The translations under genes were made by a program, and so were the position numbers. The notes under the pieces are model-generated. The model was not told the origin of the DNA. It searched no databases and was given only the letters and a program-made list of their open reading frames with translations. Shown in pieces: positions 17,452 through 25,748 of a stretch of DNA of 43,128 nucleotides; position 1 is the stretch's first letter; every line of letters starts with the position of its first letter. The DNA is from Mesorhizobium carmichaelinearum (GTDB lineage: Bacteria > Pseudomonadota > Alphaproteobacteria > Rhizobiales > Rhizobiaceae): contig NZ_FZQR01000035.1 of the NCBI RefSeq assembly GCF_900199455.1, forward strand, positions 1-43,128, written 5' to 3'.

Positions 17452-17989
17452 TGTACGCGCGGTCCACCGGCTGTCCGGCAGGCTCGATCCGATATGCTTG
17501 ACCCCGCCCCTGCGCCCCCACCTCCGCTGTATGAACGGCCGGCGCCGGCCCCAATTCGAAGCCGGCCCACACGCGCACGGCGGGGCGTCTGTCGAGGGTG
17601 ATCATCTTGATCCATCTCGCATCTGAAGCGGGGGGCAAGCGTGCCGAACATCCTGTCTTGGGCGGTCATCCAACTTGGCTTCGAGGCACCGCCCATCGAT
17701 GGCGTGAAATTCGTCGCCAGCCGGCTCCGATCTCGAAACCGCTCTGCCGCCATACCGAAGACGCAAGGCGGTTCACGCGCCGTGTTGCTGTTCGGGGTAT
17801 TGACGACACATGCGACATGACCCGGGAGGTGCGCGGCAAGTATCCCGACGATCCGGCAGCGTTGCGTTGGCGGTCAAGCGATGGCGGCCTGGGTTCTTGT
17901 CCATCTGCCGCATCCGGGGCCATTCCCGTTTCATGTCGCCTTTGTAGACGACCGCCTGCTTTGTGCGGTCAACCCCCGTTGGGGGTACA
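17452..17989. other. Intergenic stretch with a short DUF736-like scrap
   Basis: No ORF here is convincing. On the minus strand at about 17695-17750 the residues GFEIGAGWRRISRHRW recur, close to GFEIGAGWHRISQ of the DUF736 protein downstream. This suggests a small inverted remnant of a related gene. A small hairpin (ACCCCC GTT GGGGGT) lies at about 17972-17986. Confidence 0.4.
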
Positions 17990-18095
17990 CTCGGCGAATA
18001 TTCAGGAAAATTCGATTTCTGTTTTTTGTCCGCGGCAGGCGAAGGGCCTGCCCGCTATTTTTCGGCAAATAGAATTTTCCAGAATTTTCGCCGAG
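17990..18095. repeat. 106-bp imperfect palindrome upstream of the DUF736 gene
   Basis: Outer arms at 17990-18013 (CTCGGCGAATATTCAGGA...) and 18072-18095 match as inverted repeats at 22 of 24 positions. Nested in the centre, GCGGCAGGC at 18032 and GCCTGCCCGC at 18046 form a second stem with one bulge. The interior is AT-rich against a GC-rich background. It could be a MITE-like element, a replication or transfer site, or a large leader structure for the gene at 18169. Confidence 0.7.
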
Positions 18096-18168
18096 ATGAC
18101 CGCAGCAGGACGGCCCTCTCCTTTGGCGCCATCGGGAATGGTCCCGATGCAACCGAAGGAGAACTACC

Positions 18169-18492
18169 ATGGCCACCACGATCGCAAACCTCACCACCAA
18201 GGCCGACGGCTCGATGGAAGGCGTCTTTGCCACGCTCCGGGTCAACGCCCCGATCACCCTTATCCCGAACACCAACAAGTCGCGCGAGGACGCGCCCGAC
18301 TACCGGATCGTCAACAAGCGCACGGGCTTCGAGATCGGAGCAGGCTGGCACCGGATCTCCCAGCGTTCGGGAGAGGAGTACCTCTCGGTCAAGCTGGAAG
18401 CCCCCGAGATCGGCGTGATCTTCGGCAATCTCGCCCCCGCCCCGGGTGGCGAGGAGAACAAGAAGGTCATCCTCTGGAACAATCCCCAGTGA
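18169..18492 (+). CDS. DUF736 family protein
   Basis: A 107-residue protein with GAAGGAGAA before the ATG. The family core is visible: MATTIANLTTKADGSMEGVF, DYRIVNKRTGFEIGAGWHRI, EEYLSVKLEAPEIGVIFGNL and the C-terminal VILWNNP. DUF736 proteins are abundant small proteins of alphaproteobacterial plasmids and islands; some are proposed to bind single-stranded DNA, but the function is not settled. Downstream are a GC hairpin and a small ORF. Confidence 0.9.
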   Translation: MATTIANLTTKADGSMEGVFATLRVNAPITLIPNTNKSREDAPDYRIVNKRTGFEIGAGWHRISQRSGEEYLSVKLEAPEIGVIFGNLAPAPGGEENKKVILWNNPQ

Positions 18493-18503
18493 CAGCCACG
18501 AAC

Positions 18504-18530
18504 GGGCCGGCTTCGAAAGGGGGCCGGCCC
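18504..18530 (+). terminator. GC hairpin between the DUF736 gene and the next ORF
   Basis: GGGCCGGC pairs with GCCGGCCC, starting 11 bp after the DUF736 stop. The T-tract is weak (CTTCACCTCACCTT). It may act as an attenuator between an abundant upstream and a weaker downstream gene. Confidence 0.45.
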
Positions 18531-18564
18531 CTTCACCTCACCTTCCCGGAACAAGGAGGCTACG

Positions 18565-18858
18565 ATGAGCCGCTATACGATCACAGTCACTGGCACCGTC
18601 ACCGGACACAGCCGCTCCGACCGCGAGGCCATCATCGGCTACGACCCGCCGCTGCGAACCTACTTCCTGCAGGCATTCCCTCACGAAGAGACCGACGAAC
18701 CGGCGCTGTGGCTTGGCACTCACGGTCAGGCGTTTGAGATGCTTGACGATCTTCACCACGCCGCCATGGCGCACGGCTATGATTTCATGCCGCTGCCGCC
18801 CGACGTCGCCACAAGCTGGCGGATGACAGGCCGCTACCGGCGATCGTCCGCAGCATGA
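18565..18858 (+). CDS. Small conserved-looking hypothetical protein
   Basis: A 97-residue protein with AAGGAGG before the ATG. It reads MSRYTITVTGTVTGHSRSDR, YDPPLRTYFLQAFPHEETDE and WLGTHGQAFEMLDDLHHAAM. It has a beta-strand start and an alpha-helical end, with no membrane helix. I know of no function. It follows the DUF736 gene and is probably co-transcribed at reduced level through the hairpin. Confidence 0.7.
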   Translation: MSRYTITVTGTVTGHSRSDREAIIGYDPPLRTYFLQAFPHEETDEPALWLGTHGQAFEMLDDLHHAAMAHGYDFMPLPPDVATSWRMTGRYRRSSAA

Positions 18859-18910
18859 AGGAATCGTCGGGGAATTGCTGAAACGTCTCCATCGGCCTGA
18901 TTAGGCGAAC

Positions 18911-18965
18911 GCGCAAAAAAAGGGCCTGCGACGGAGAGCATCCGTCGCAGGCCCTTTTTTTGCGC
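18911..18965. terminator. Strong bidirectional terminator
   Basis: A perfect 25-bp inverted repeat (GCGCAAAAAAAGGGCCTGCG... and complement) with a 5-nt loop gives a GC-rich stem flanked by seven A on the left and seven T on the right. It can end transcripts from both sides: the plus-strand genes up to 18858 and the minus-strand PIN gene. Confidence 0.9.
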
Positions 18966-19057
18966 GTCCCAGCGAGCCGCAACTGTCCCTCATCACCCTG
19001 AGGGGACAGCGGTATCCAGGCAGCTGCCTATCCTTCGGCAGCCCGATTGCTCGTTGC

Positions 19058-19612
19058 TCACAGATGGATAAACCGCCCGCCAGGCGCAAGCTGCTGGATG
19101 AGATCGAAGTCGACAGTGTTGACGGTGAGCACGGACAGACCGGCCTTGGCGGCGGTGAGATCAATCAGTGCGTCGTTCAGGCATTCCTTGCGCTGATCCT
19201 TATGAAAATTCTGGATGCGAGACAGAGAGCCGGCGATGACGCCGGCATCGATCCAGGCCTGATCGTCCGGGCTCAGGATGCGGCTGTCGGGGATGGTATC
19301 GAAAAGCGCGGTATAATAATCGCGGACCCGGCGCCAATCCGGCTTCGCCGGATCGTAATTGGCGACGCCATTGGCGAGTTCGGACAGGCAAATCGAGCAG
19401 TGAAACAGCAGCGAACGGTCAAGCAGCAACCGTGCCGCCTCCGGCAGTGTGCCCGCCGCCGCCATGATATAGATGTTGGTGTTCGGGTACCAGCGTCGGC
19501 CGGCCGGTCAGGCTGATATCCGTGACGCCGACCGGCCGGCCGCGCGTTCTTGGCGCCAGCCGGGCGCGGTTCTTTTCTGGCTTGTAGCGCCGCAGCGCGG
19601 CACGCAGATTAG
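19058..19612 (-). pseudogene. PIN-domain (VapC-like) toxin, frameshifted near the N-terminus
   Basis: The main frame (19058-19465 from an internal ATG) reads LFHCSICLSELANGVANYDP, LNDALIDLTAAKAGLSVLTV and NTVDFDLIQQLAPGGRF, the later acidic motifs of a PIN nuclease. The conserved start (RRWYPNTNIYIMAAAG) lies upstream in the same frame but is cut off by a stop. The preceding RYKPEKNRARLAPRTRGRPV and DISLTGR are in the neighbouring frame. One extra C near 19500 explains this. The first PIN position reads Asn (PNTN) where VapC toxins usually have Asp. Toxin activity is doubtful. Confidence 0.65.
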
Positions 19613-19848
19613 AACTCAAGCTTGTGGCCCGGGCCGAGCTTGCCCTGTGTGCGCTTAGGGAAAAACGCAACCGGATCGGGCTGTGCGAGTGTGGCCAGCG
19701 CAAGGATGCCGAGCTCGGTTGGAGACTCGATCCCGCTCTCGCGCCGGGCGGCGTCGACCAGGGCTTTCGGAGCGCGGAAGGAGAGATGTTCCGTCTTGTC
19801 GCCGTCAAGCAGACCCGCACGGCGGGCATCCTCGAGCGCCACGGTCAC
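19609..19848 (-). CDS. Antitoxin-like partner of the PIN toxin
   Basis: A 79-residue frame from a GTG at 19848 reads EDARRAGLLDGDKTEHLSFR, APKALVDAARRESGIESPTE and RTQGKLGPGHKLEF. It is helical and charged, and similar small genes precede PIN genes on rhizobial elements, so an antitoxin role is inferred from context. Its stop overlaps the likely TTG start region of the toxin gene. The same frame is open further upstream, so the start is uncertain. Confidence 0.55.
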   Translation of the reverse strand: MTVALEDARRAGLLDGDKTEHLSFRAPKALVDAARRESGIESPTELGILALATLAQPDPVAFFPKRTQGKLGPGHKLEF

Positions 19849-19921
19849 CGCGGCTCGGCCGGCTTTCCGTCTCACTCCAGCCGCAGATGCGTTTGTCACA
19901 CAAAACAAGGAGCGTCTGCAT

Positions 19922-20518
19922 TCAGTGATAGGACGAACTGGACCAGGTGTTGCGCGGTTCCGGGCGAGTGCTGGCGTTGGACGGAGCGGGTTTTGGTTCC
20001 GCTTGAAAAAGACCAATCCTGAGGCTGAGGCTTTCGATTTCGGCGTTGTCGAGCTGGCGCGCGTTTTCGAGCGACGTCGAGAAGCGGGCGCAGCCGCCGA
20101 CGATATGGCCGCTCCAATACGACACGTCTTGCGAGACACCGGTAAAGAGGCGCCAGATGAGGTTGCGCCGCCTGACGGTGCATGGGTTGCCCTTTGCGAC
20201 GTAATCATCGATGTCGAGCACGATGTCCTTGATTTCGATGGCGTAGAAATCAGGGCGCCCGGCCGCGCCGGCCGGGGTTTTTTCGTGCAGCACGAACAGC
20301 CTGATCCAGTCGAGCCGGACGCCGTTCAGGTCATTGATGAGAATGCGGTTGAGGACTTTATCTCGACCGATATTGCCATTGAGGAACGACGCCTCATGGC
20401 CGTGCCGTCTGACGAGGACGATGTCGGCACGGGCAAACGTGCCCGAACGGTCGATCACAATGGCGTAGTGGCCGATACATGGCTGCCCGGCGTGGCCGGG
20501 AAAGTAAACCTCATGCAT
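19922..20518 (-). CDS. Hypothetical 198-residue protein, last gene of the tra-linked operon
   Basis: It starts MHEVYFPGHAGQPCIGHYAI and continues VIDRSGTFARADIVLVRRHG, DIVLDIDDYVAKGNPCTVRR and SYWSGHIVGGCARFSTSLEN. No family was recognised and no signal peptide or membrane helix is evident. The composition and steady hydrophobic pattern support real coding. It follows the XRE gene by 120 bp in the same direction. Confidence 0.55.
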   Translation of the reverse strand: MHEVYFPGHAGQPCIGHYAIVIDRSGTFARADIVLVRRHGHEASFLNGNIGRDKVLNRILINDLNGVRLDWIRLFVLHEKTPAGAAGRPDFYAIEIKDIVLDIDDYVAKGNPCTVRRRNLIWRLFTGVSQDVSYWSGHIVGGCARFSTSLENARQLDNAEIESLSLRIGLFQAEPKPAPSNASTRPEPRNTWSSSSYH

Positions 20519-20638
20519 GTCGAATGCTCCTTTTGTCGTTGTTCATTTTCGCCGGAGGCGATGTGTATCAAGGCTGCTGCCAACCTGCTTCCGGAGTAGC
20601 GCCATGTCCGGCGCTGGCCTGAAAAAGGACGGCGGCAT

Positions 20639-21331
20639 TCACGGGCGGCTCTCATGGTCGGGGGCTTTTTTTGCTCTTGTCTGTTTTCTGCGACGCGCCA
20701 TTTCGGGCGTGTTGTCGCCGCCTGTTGAAAGGATCGGTTTCTGGCGCCCCGCAAGCGTCTCGCGCAGCGCCGTCATGATCGCTTCTGTTGCCGTCACCTT
20801 GTCCAGTTCGGCCAATCGTGCCGCCAGGTCCGCCGTTGGCGCAGCGATCGCAACGCCGGGGAATTGTGACGTTCGCGACCGCAGCTCGTTGAGAAGCGGC
20901 AAAAGCAGCACCAGCAGGTTTTTGGGCAAGCTTTGGATGGCCGACAGCGCCTCGGCCCGGGTGCGGGCTTCTTCATCGGACTTGCCGAAGAGATGCGGTG
21001 CTGCCTGGAAAATCATGTCAACGGGTGAGGCGTCCAGAACTTCGCAGATATGGATCAATCGCGTCACATGCATTTTGGAGATTGCTTTTTCATAGCGGCC
21101 AAAGACCTGCGTGGACAGTCCGATCATCGCGGCGAGTTGTTCGCGCGTCAGTTTCCGTTCGGCTCGTTTTGCGCGCATCTCCCGGCTGAGGCAGTCTTCC
21201 ATATCGCCGAAGGAAGGCATCCCGGCAAAACCTGGCTTGCGCAGGATCGGCCTGTCGATCTCGGCGTCCCGCGTTTCGACAAGGCCGCGTTTGACAACAT
21301 AGTCGATATCATTCCTGCTCTTTCTTGCCAT
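20639..21331 (-). CDS. XRE-family helix-turn-helix regulator
   Basis: A 230-residue protein. Residues about 50-110 form an XRE-type HTH: EMRAKRAERKLTREQLAAMI, GLSTQVFGRYEKAISKM, then LIHICEVLDASPVDMIF. The C-terminal half is helical (KNLLVLLLPLLNELRSRTSQ) and ends basic (MARRRKQTRAKKAP). It begins 4 bp after the stop of the upstream secreted-protein gene, as part of the traD-traG-AAA operon. It probably controls transfer-gene expression; that is inferred from position. Confidence 0.85.
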   Translation of the reverse strand: MARKSRNDIDYVVKRGLVETRDAEIDRPILRKPGFAGMPSFGDMEDCLSREMRAKRAERKLTREQLAAMIGLSTQVFGRYEKAISKMHVTRLIHICEVLDASPVDMIFQAAPHLFGKSDEEARTRAEALSAIQSLPKNLLVLLLPLLNELRSRTSQFPGVAIAAPTADLAARLAELDKVTATEAIMTALRETLAGRQKPILSTGGDNTPEMARRRKQTRAKKAPDHESRP

Positions 21332-21335
21332 GCAA

Positions 21336-22166
21336 TCAGCCTCCCTGATGCAGCAGGTCGGCGTCGCTGATCAGGCGCAGGTTCATTTCATTGGGCCCCT
21401 TGATGCGCAGCACGGCATCGAGCTTGCGCAGGTCGCGCGGCGGCGTGCAGGCGAGCCAGGCGCGCAGCTTGTACAAGCCCGGCTTAAGGTCGGCGCCGTA
21501 GAGCATGGAGACGGTTTTTTCCTCACGCGCCGGCATCGGGATTTCCGCGCGCTCGGAACCGATCGGGCGATCCTGCAGCCAGATGGAGGCGATGCAGGTG
21601 GGGCTGCGAAAGACGTTGGAGCCGGTGGTGGCGCGGTATTCGACCGCCAGCTGGGTGCGCCCGGGGTCGGTGATTTTCAGCCAGCCCTGGAGTTCGACTG
21701 CGCCGAGGCCATCATAGACGACGCCGTTGCGGGAGAGCTCGCTCAGCGGAAGGGATCCGCCGATATAGACATAGCTGCCGAGGCTGTCGGCGGGGATGTC
21801 GGACAGCGCGTCGGCCTTGTTCGGCGCGATGCGGGCGATGGCGACGGCGCCGCGCTTGTAGGATGACGTGTCGGTTTCGGCGGTCGCCGGCCCGGACTGC
21901 ACATTTTGCGATACGGCCTTTTTCTCCGGCGCTGCGGCTGGACGACTGTTCAAGTCGCCGGAGCCGGCGGCCATTGGTGCTCTGTTTGCGGATGCGTCGA
22001 GCCGCCGCAGGATGTCGTCGAGCTTGTGCTCGATGCGTTCGAGCCTTTGGTCGGTGGTGTCGGGTGGCGCTTGCTGGGCGACCGCGATGCCAGTTATACC
22101 GACCAGGCTGGCGAAACCGAGCAGGATCAAGGATTTTGATTTTCTCATCGGGGATTTTCTCCTCAT
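21336..22166 (-). CDS. Secreted protein of the tra-linked operon
   Basis: A 276-residue protein, or 270 from the ATG at 22148, which has AGGAGA 9 nt upstream. The N-terminus is a classic signal peptide (KSLILLGFASLVGITGIAVA, cleaved near AVAQQ). A coiled coil follows (DQRLERIEHKLDDILRRLDA), then a Pro/Ala linker and a beta-rich domain (GSYVYIGGSLPLSELSRNGV, then YGADLKPGLYKLRAWLAC). It is probably periplasmic. The family is not recognised. It overlaps the upstream membrane-protein gene by an ATGA. Confidence 0.75.
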   Translation of the reverse strand: MRRKSPMRKSKSLILLGFASLVGITGIAVAQQAPPDTTDQRLERIEHKLDDILRRLDASANRAPMAAGSGDLNSRPAAAPEKKAVSQNVQSGPATAETDTSSYKRGAVAIARIAPNKADALSDIPADSLGSYVYIGGSLPLSELSRNGVVYDGLGAVELQGWLKITDPGRTQLAVEYRATTGSNVFRSPTCIASIWLQDRPIGSERAEIPMPAREEKTVSMLYGADLKPGLYKLRAWLACTPPRDLRKLDAVLRIKGPNEMNLRLISDADLLHQGG

Positions 22167-22567
22167 GGCATGGTTCCAAAACTGTCGCGCGCGGCGGGCT
22201 CGACCTTGAGATGATCGAGCGTGCGGCCCGGCGATATCGGCGCCGTGTCTGTCGTTGCCGATGGCGCGCCTGGCGATCCGGGGGCAGGGGGCCCGGCGGT
22301 CGCCGTGTTGCCCGCAGTGCCGGCGCTCCCCTGTTGCGCACTGCCTTGTGAGTCCCTCGCGACCGGGGCGGTCTTTTCTCTGGCGCTGGAGGCGGCGTCG
22401 GGTCCTGCGACCTGCTGACCGATACTGACAGCATAAAAGATCAAAGCCAGAACGGCGGCGATGCTGGCATAGCGAAACAGCGGATCGTGCCTGAACAGGC
22501 CGGGAACGAGTCTGGTCCAGCGCAAAAGCGTGGCGCGTGCCGAAGAAAACAGCGGCGTCCCGCTCAT
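22163..22567 (-). CDS. Single-pass membrane protein with periplasmic Pro/Ala/Gly-rich tail
   Basis: A 134-residue protein with a basic, cytoplasmic N-terminus (residues 1-30), one membrane helix (YASIAAVLALIFYAVSIGQQ), and a Ser/Ala/Gly/Pro-rich tail (GSPGAPSATTDTAPISPGRT) likely spanning the periplasm. It overlaps the AAA gene before it and the secreted-protein gene after it by ATGA junctions. The layout suggests it links the cytoplasmic ATPase to the periplasmic protein. No family was recognised. Confidence 0.7.
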   Translation of the reverse strand: MSGTPLFSSARATLLRWTRLVPGLFRHDPLFRYASIAAVLALIFYAVSIGQQVAGPDAASSAREKTAPVARDSQGSAQQGSAGTAGNTATAGPPAPGSPGAPSATTDTAPISPGRTLDHLKVEPAARDSFGTMP

Positions 22568-23661
22568 GTCTCGCCCCCCTGTCGTTCCTGCATCGCCAGT
22601 GCCGCTTCGAAGTCTTGCGGCGCGATGCTCATGATGGCGTCGCGATTGGCGCAGCCGATACCTGTTGTCGCGAGCCGCACGGCCTGGGCCTCGCGTGTAC
22701 GCTCCCACAGGGTGCGCACGGCGCGCGCATTGCCAAAACTTTTGTCGCCGCCGCGCTCGGCCTCCATGCGGACACCGGCAAGCTCTGCCGCCCGCATGGC
22801 TGCTTCATCGAGCACAAAACCTTCGCGTGATGACAGGCCTAGCAAAATCTCGGTCAATTCCGCAGCCGCATAATCCTCGAACAGGATCGTTCGCGTGAAG
22901 CGGGAGGCAAGCCCGGGATTGCTGGCGAGGAAGCGGCGCATCTCCTGCGTGTAGCCGGCGACGATGACGCAAAGGCGGTCGCGATGGTCCTCCATCAGTT
23001 TTAACAGGGTCTCGATCGCCTCGCGGCCGAAATCATTGCCGCCATGAGCGGGCGCGAGGCTATAGGCCTCATCGATAAACAGCACGCCGTCGAGCGCGGC
23101 CTCGACCGCTTGCCGCGTCGTGATCGCCGTCTGGCCGACATAGCCGGCGACGAGCCGGGAGCGGTCTACCTCGACGACATGACCGGATTTGAGCAGGCCA
23201 AGCGCTGCAAAAATCTCGCCCATCAGGCGCGCGGCCGTCGTCTTGCCGGTGCCGGGGTTTCCGAGGAAGACCAGATGCAGGCTGGCTGGCGCTGGCGTGA
23301 TGCCGTGCCGGCGGCGCTGCTGTTGCGCCTGCAGCACGGCGACCAGTTTCCTGACCTCGGTCTTGACGGACTGCCAGCCGGTCATGGCGTCGAGCTCGGC
23401 GAGGATTTCATCGAGGGGTCTGCGTCTGGCCGGGCGGATCGACAGGGCAGGTCCTTTTTCATTACCGTCTTGGAGGCCCCCACCTCCCCGCCAGACATTG
23501 CGCGCCACCGGCACGCCATGTCTGGCGGCATGCGCCAGCCGCCAGGTCATGACGGCGGTCGCAAGGACGAGGATGATGCCGGCATGGGTCTCGGCGATGG
23601 CGAGAACGACGATCAGACCACCAAGACCGAGGAGGATGTGCGCGAGACCGAACCTGTGCAT
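22564..23661 (-). CDS. CbbX/SpoVK-type AAA ATPase with N-terminal membrane helices
   Basis: A 365-residue protein starting MHRFGLAHILLGLGGLIVVL. Two hydrophobic stretches occupy residues 5-45. The AAA module follows: DEILAELDAMTGWQSVKTEV, Walker A LGNPGTGKTTAARL (about 132), a pore-loop-like VAGYVGQTA, Walker B GVLFIDEAYSL (about 190), sensor IVAGYTQEM and the arginine-finger region NPGLASRFTR. CbbX-like ATPases remodel protein partners. It lies 11 bp after traG, so it may act on the coupling protein or relaxosome; that role is inferred. Confidence 0.88.
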   Translation of the reverse strand: MHRFGLAHILLGLGGLIVVLAIAETHAGIILVLATAVMTWRLAHAARHGVPVARNVWRGGGGLQDGNEKGPALSIRPARRRPLDEILAELDAMTGWQSVKTEVRKLVAVLQAQQQRRRHGITPAPASLHLVFLGNPGTGKTTAARLMGEIFAALGLLKSGHVVEVDRSRLVAGYVGQTAITTRQAVEAALDGVLFIDEAYSLAPAHGGNDFGREAIETLLKLMEDHRDRLCVIVAGYTQEMRRFLASNPGLASRFTRTILFEDYAAAELTEILLGLSSREGFVLDEAAMRAAELAGVRMEAERGGDKSFGNARAVRTLWERTREAQAVRLATTGIGCANRDAIMSIAPQDFEAALAMQERQGGET

Positions 23662-23672
23662 CGGCGATCCGA

Positions 23673-25730
23673 TCAATTCGTCGCCGCGCTGGGCGCGAAG
23701 CGGTTGGCGGCGACTTTGGCGACCATCTCGGGCCGGCGAAAATAGATCGCGCGGCCGCAGCGCAACGGTTTGCGTCCCTGGACGAAGATGAACTGTTCGT
23801 CGGCGCGGGTATCGGCGAGAATTTCGGAAACGGTCGCCAGCCGGCGGCCGCGTTCCGACTTCTGCTCCGAGGCGCCGGTCGAGGCGGTGCCGATCTCGAG
23901 CGGCCTGGCGCTCTTGCCGCGGTTTCTTGTCTCGGAGTTGAAGATCACGCCATGTTCGCCGAGCGCCTCGGAGACGGCGCGCGCCTGTTCGAGCGAACCG
24001 ATCGCGGCATAGGAGCGCCATGAGGCGCTCTCGAACCAGGAGGCCTTGCCGCCTTCACCCCACTGCTCGCGCAGCTGGCCTTCGGACTGGTAGAGCATGA
24101 CCAGAGTGATGCCGTACTTGCGGCCGGCGTCGCGGGCGCGCGCCAGCGAGTTCATGTAACCCAGCCGCGCCACCTCATCGAGCAGGAAGACGATCCTGCC
24201 GCCGGGCAAGGAACCGTCGGCCTCATAGACGGCGTTGAGCAGCGCTCCGACGACGACGCGGGCAAGCGCCGGCGTCGATTCCAGCACCTTCATCGGGATG
24301 TTGACGAAAAGGTCGAGATTGCCGGCGACGAGGTCGGCGGTGGCAAAACTGTTGCCGGAGACCAGTCTTGCGTAGGCGGGATTGGCGAGCCATTCGGTCT
24401 GCTCGCTCATGTTGCCGTAGACGCCGGAAAAGGTTTCGGCGACGAGGCCCATCAGCTGACCGGCGAGATGTTTTCCGCGATGCGAGGACGACTGTTCATG
24501 AATGCGCTCGAGTTCTGCCCGCATCTTTTTCTCCGGAAGAGCGAGGCGTTCGGCCAATGTGACGAGGTTGCGTTTGGCCTCGGCGAGGTTGTTGTCGAAG
24601 ACGATGTCGGAGAGCAACGTTTCGACGATCGCCTTGCCGCGGCCTTCGAAGAAGGCCTTGCCGGACGATGCATGGGTGTCGCGGGTCGCGGCGGATCTTT
24701 CGCCACAGACCCAATCGACGACGGCGCGGATGTCGCCATCGATCAGGGGCGAGTCCTTCTTCAGCCAGTCGAGCGCGTTGAAGGCGCCGGTGCCCTTGAG
24801 CGGATCGATCGAGACGACACGCCGTCCCATCGCGGTGCGCGCCCCGGTCAGCATCGGGGCGAGTTCGGCGGAGGGATCGAGGGTGACGATCGGGCCGCGA
24901 TAGCCAAGCATCGTCGGCACGCAGACGGAGACGGTCTTGTAGGATCCGGAGCCGGCGAAGACGAGGCCGTGGGTGCCGCCCCATGACAGGTCGAAGCTGA
25001 GCAGCGGCGCCTTGCCGCCCTTGCCCCAGGTGGCGCGATCACGCGGATCGAATTGTCTGCCGCGCCTCGCCGGCGCGTCCTGATCGACGCGGTAGGCTTC
25101 GCCGATGACGACGCCGCCAATTTTGTTTCGACCCCTTTGCGATCCAGACAGTGGTGTTTCGCGGAACAGGTTCTGCGCTTCAGAAATATCCATCCAGTCG
25201 GCATGGCCGAAAGTATCGGAGGTGGCCCGCTCGACCGGTTTTTTTATCCCTGGACCGCGCAGTGACTTGCCGATCAGCGCGCGCACGCCGGCGACGGTGG
25301 CGAGAAAGCCGACGACGCCGGCGTAGAAGATCGCCATGTCGGCGATGCGCAAGATGTCGGACCAGGCGGAGGCGGGACGGTAGGAAAGCAGTCGCGTCGC
25401 TTCTGGCCACACCGTCAACCCGGTAGCAACCGCCATGCCGACGACGCCGGCGATGGCCGTTGCCGGCAGCGCCAATCCGGATCGCCGCAACAGGAGAGCT
25501 GCCGCCATGGCCAGCGCGGGACCCGAGAGCGCGACCGATGGCCAGGCGGCATAGGCGAATTGGTAGAAGAAGGACGACGGCGCAAGGCCGTCCTGGTACC
25601 AGCCGAGCATAAGGTCGGCCCACAGCGCATGGGTGTAGCGCCAGGCGGGATACCAGATGACGAGCGGCAGGATCGCGAGTGCCGCCTTGAATGCCGTCTT
25701 GACCAGATCGTATGAGATGCGCCCGAGCAT
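23673..25730 (-). CDS. traG: TraG/VirD4-type conjugative coupling protein
   Basis: A 685-residue protein in the usual size range for TraG. The first 155 residues contain several membrane helices (FKAALAILPLVIWYPAW, ALPATAIAGVVGMAVATGL). The nucleotide-binding domain shows Walker A as GLVFAGSGSYKTVSV (about 257) and Walker B as RIVFLLDEVARLGYM (about 513), followed by SLARARDAGRKYGITLV. It delivers the TraA-bound strand to the mating-pair channel; no channel genes are in the window. It follows traD by 18 bp. Confidence 0.93.
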   Translation of the reverse strand: MLGRISYDLVKTAFKAALAILPLVIWYPAWRYTHALWADLMLGWYQDGLAPSSFFYQFAYAAWPSVALSGPALAMAAALLLRRSGLALPATAIAGVVGMAVATGLTVWPEATRLLSYRPASAWSDILRIADMAIFYAGVVGFLATVAGVRALIGKSLRGPGIKKPVERATSDTFGHADWMDISEAQNLFRETPLSGSQRGRNKIGGVVIGEAYRVDQDAPARRGRQFDPRDRATWGKGGKAPLLSFDLSWGGTHGLVFAGSGSYKTVSVCVPTMLGYRGPIVTLDPSAELAPMLTGARTAMGRRVVSIDPLKGTGAFNALDWLKKDSPLIDGDIRAVVDWVCGERSAATRDTHASSGKAFFEGRGKAIVETLLSDIVFDNNLAEAKRNLVTLAERLALPEKKMRAELERIHEQSSSHRGKHLAGQLMGLVAETFSGVYGNMSEQTEWLANPAYARLVSGNSFATADLVAGNLDLFVNIPMKVLESTPALARVVVGALLNAVYEADGSLPGGRIVFLLDEVARLGYMNSLARARDAGRKYGITLVMLYQSEGQLREQWGEGGKASWFESASWRSYAAIGSLEQARAVSEALGEHGVIFNSETRNRGKSARPLEIGTASTGASEQKSERGRRLATVSEILADTRADEQFIFVQGRKPLRCGRAIYFRRPEMVAKVAANRFAPSAATN

Positions 25731-25748
25731 TTTTGTGGTGAGCCCGGC

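Noticed and set aside
17306..17753. Minus-strand ORFs opposite and downstream of the SLOG gene
   Set aside because: They have no known motifs and overlap the conserved 16918 gene, so they are shadow frames of GC-rich DNA.
22221..23791. Plus-strand ORFs opposite the AAA ATPase and traG genes
   Set aside because: They lie fully antisense to genes with clear Walker motifs and have no domain of their own.
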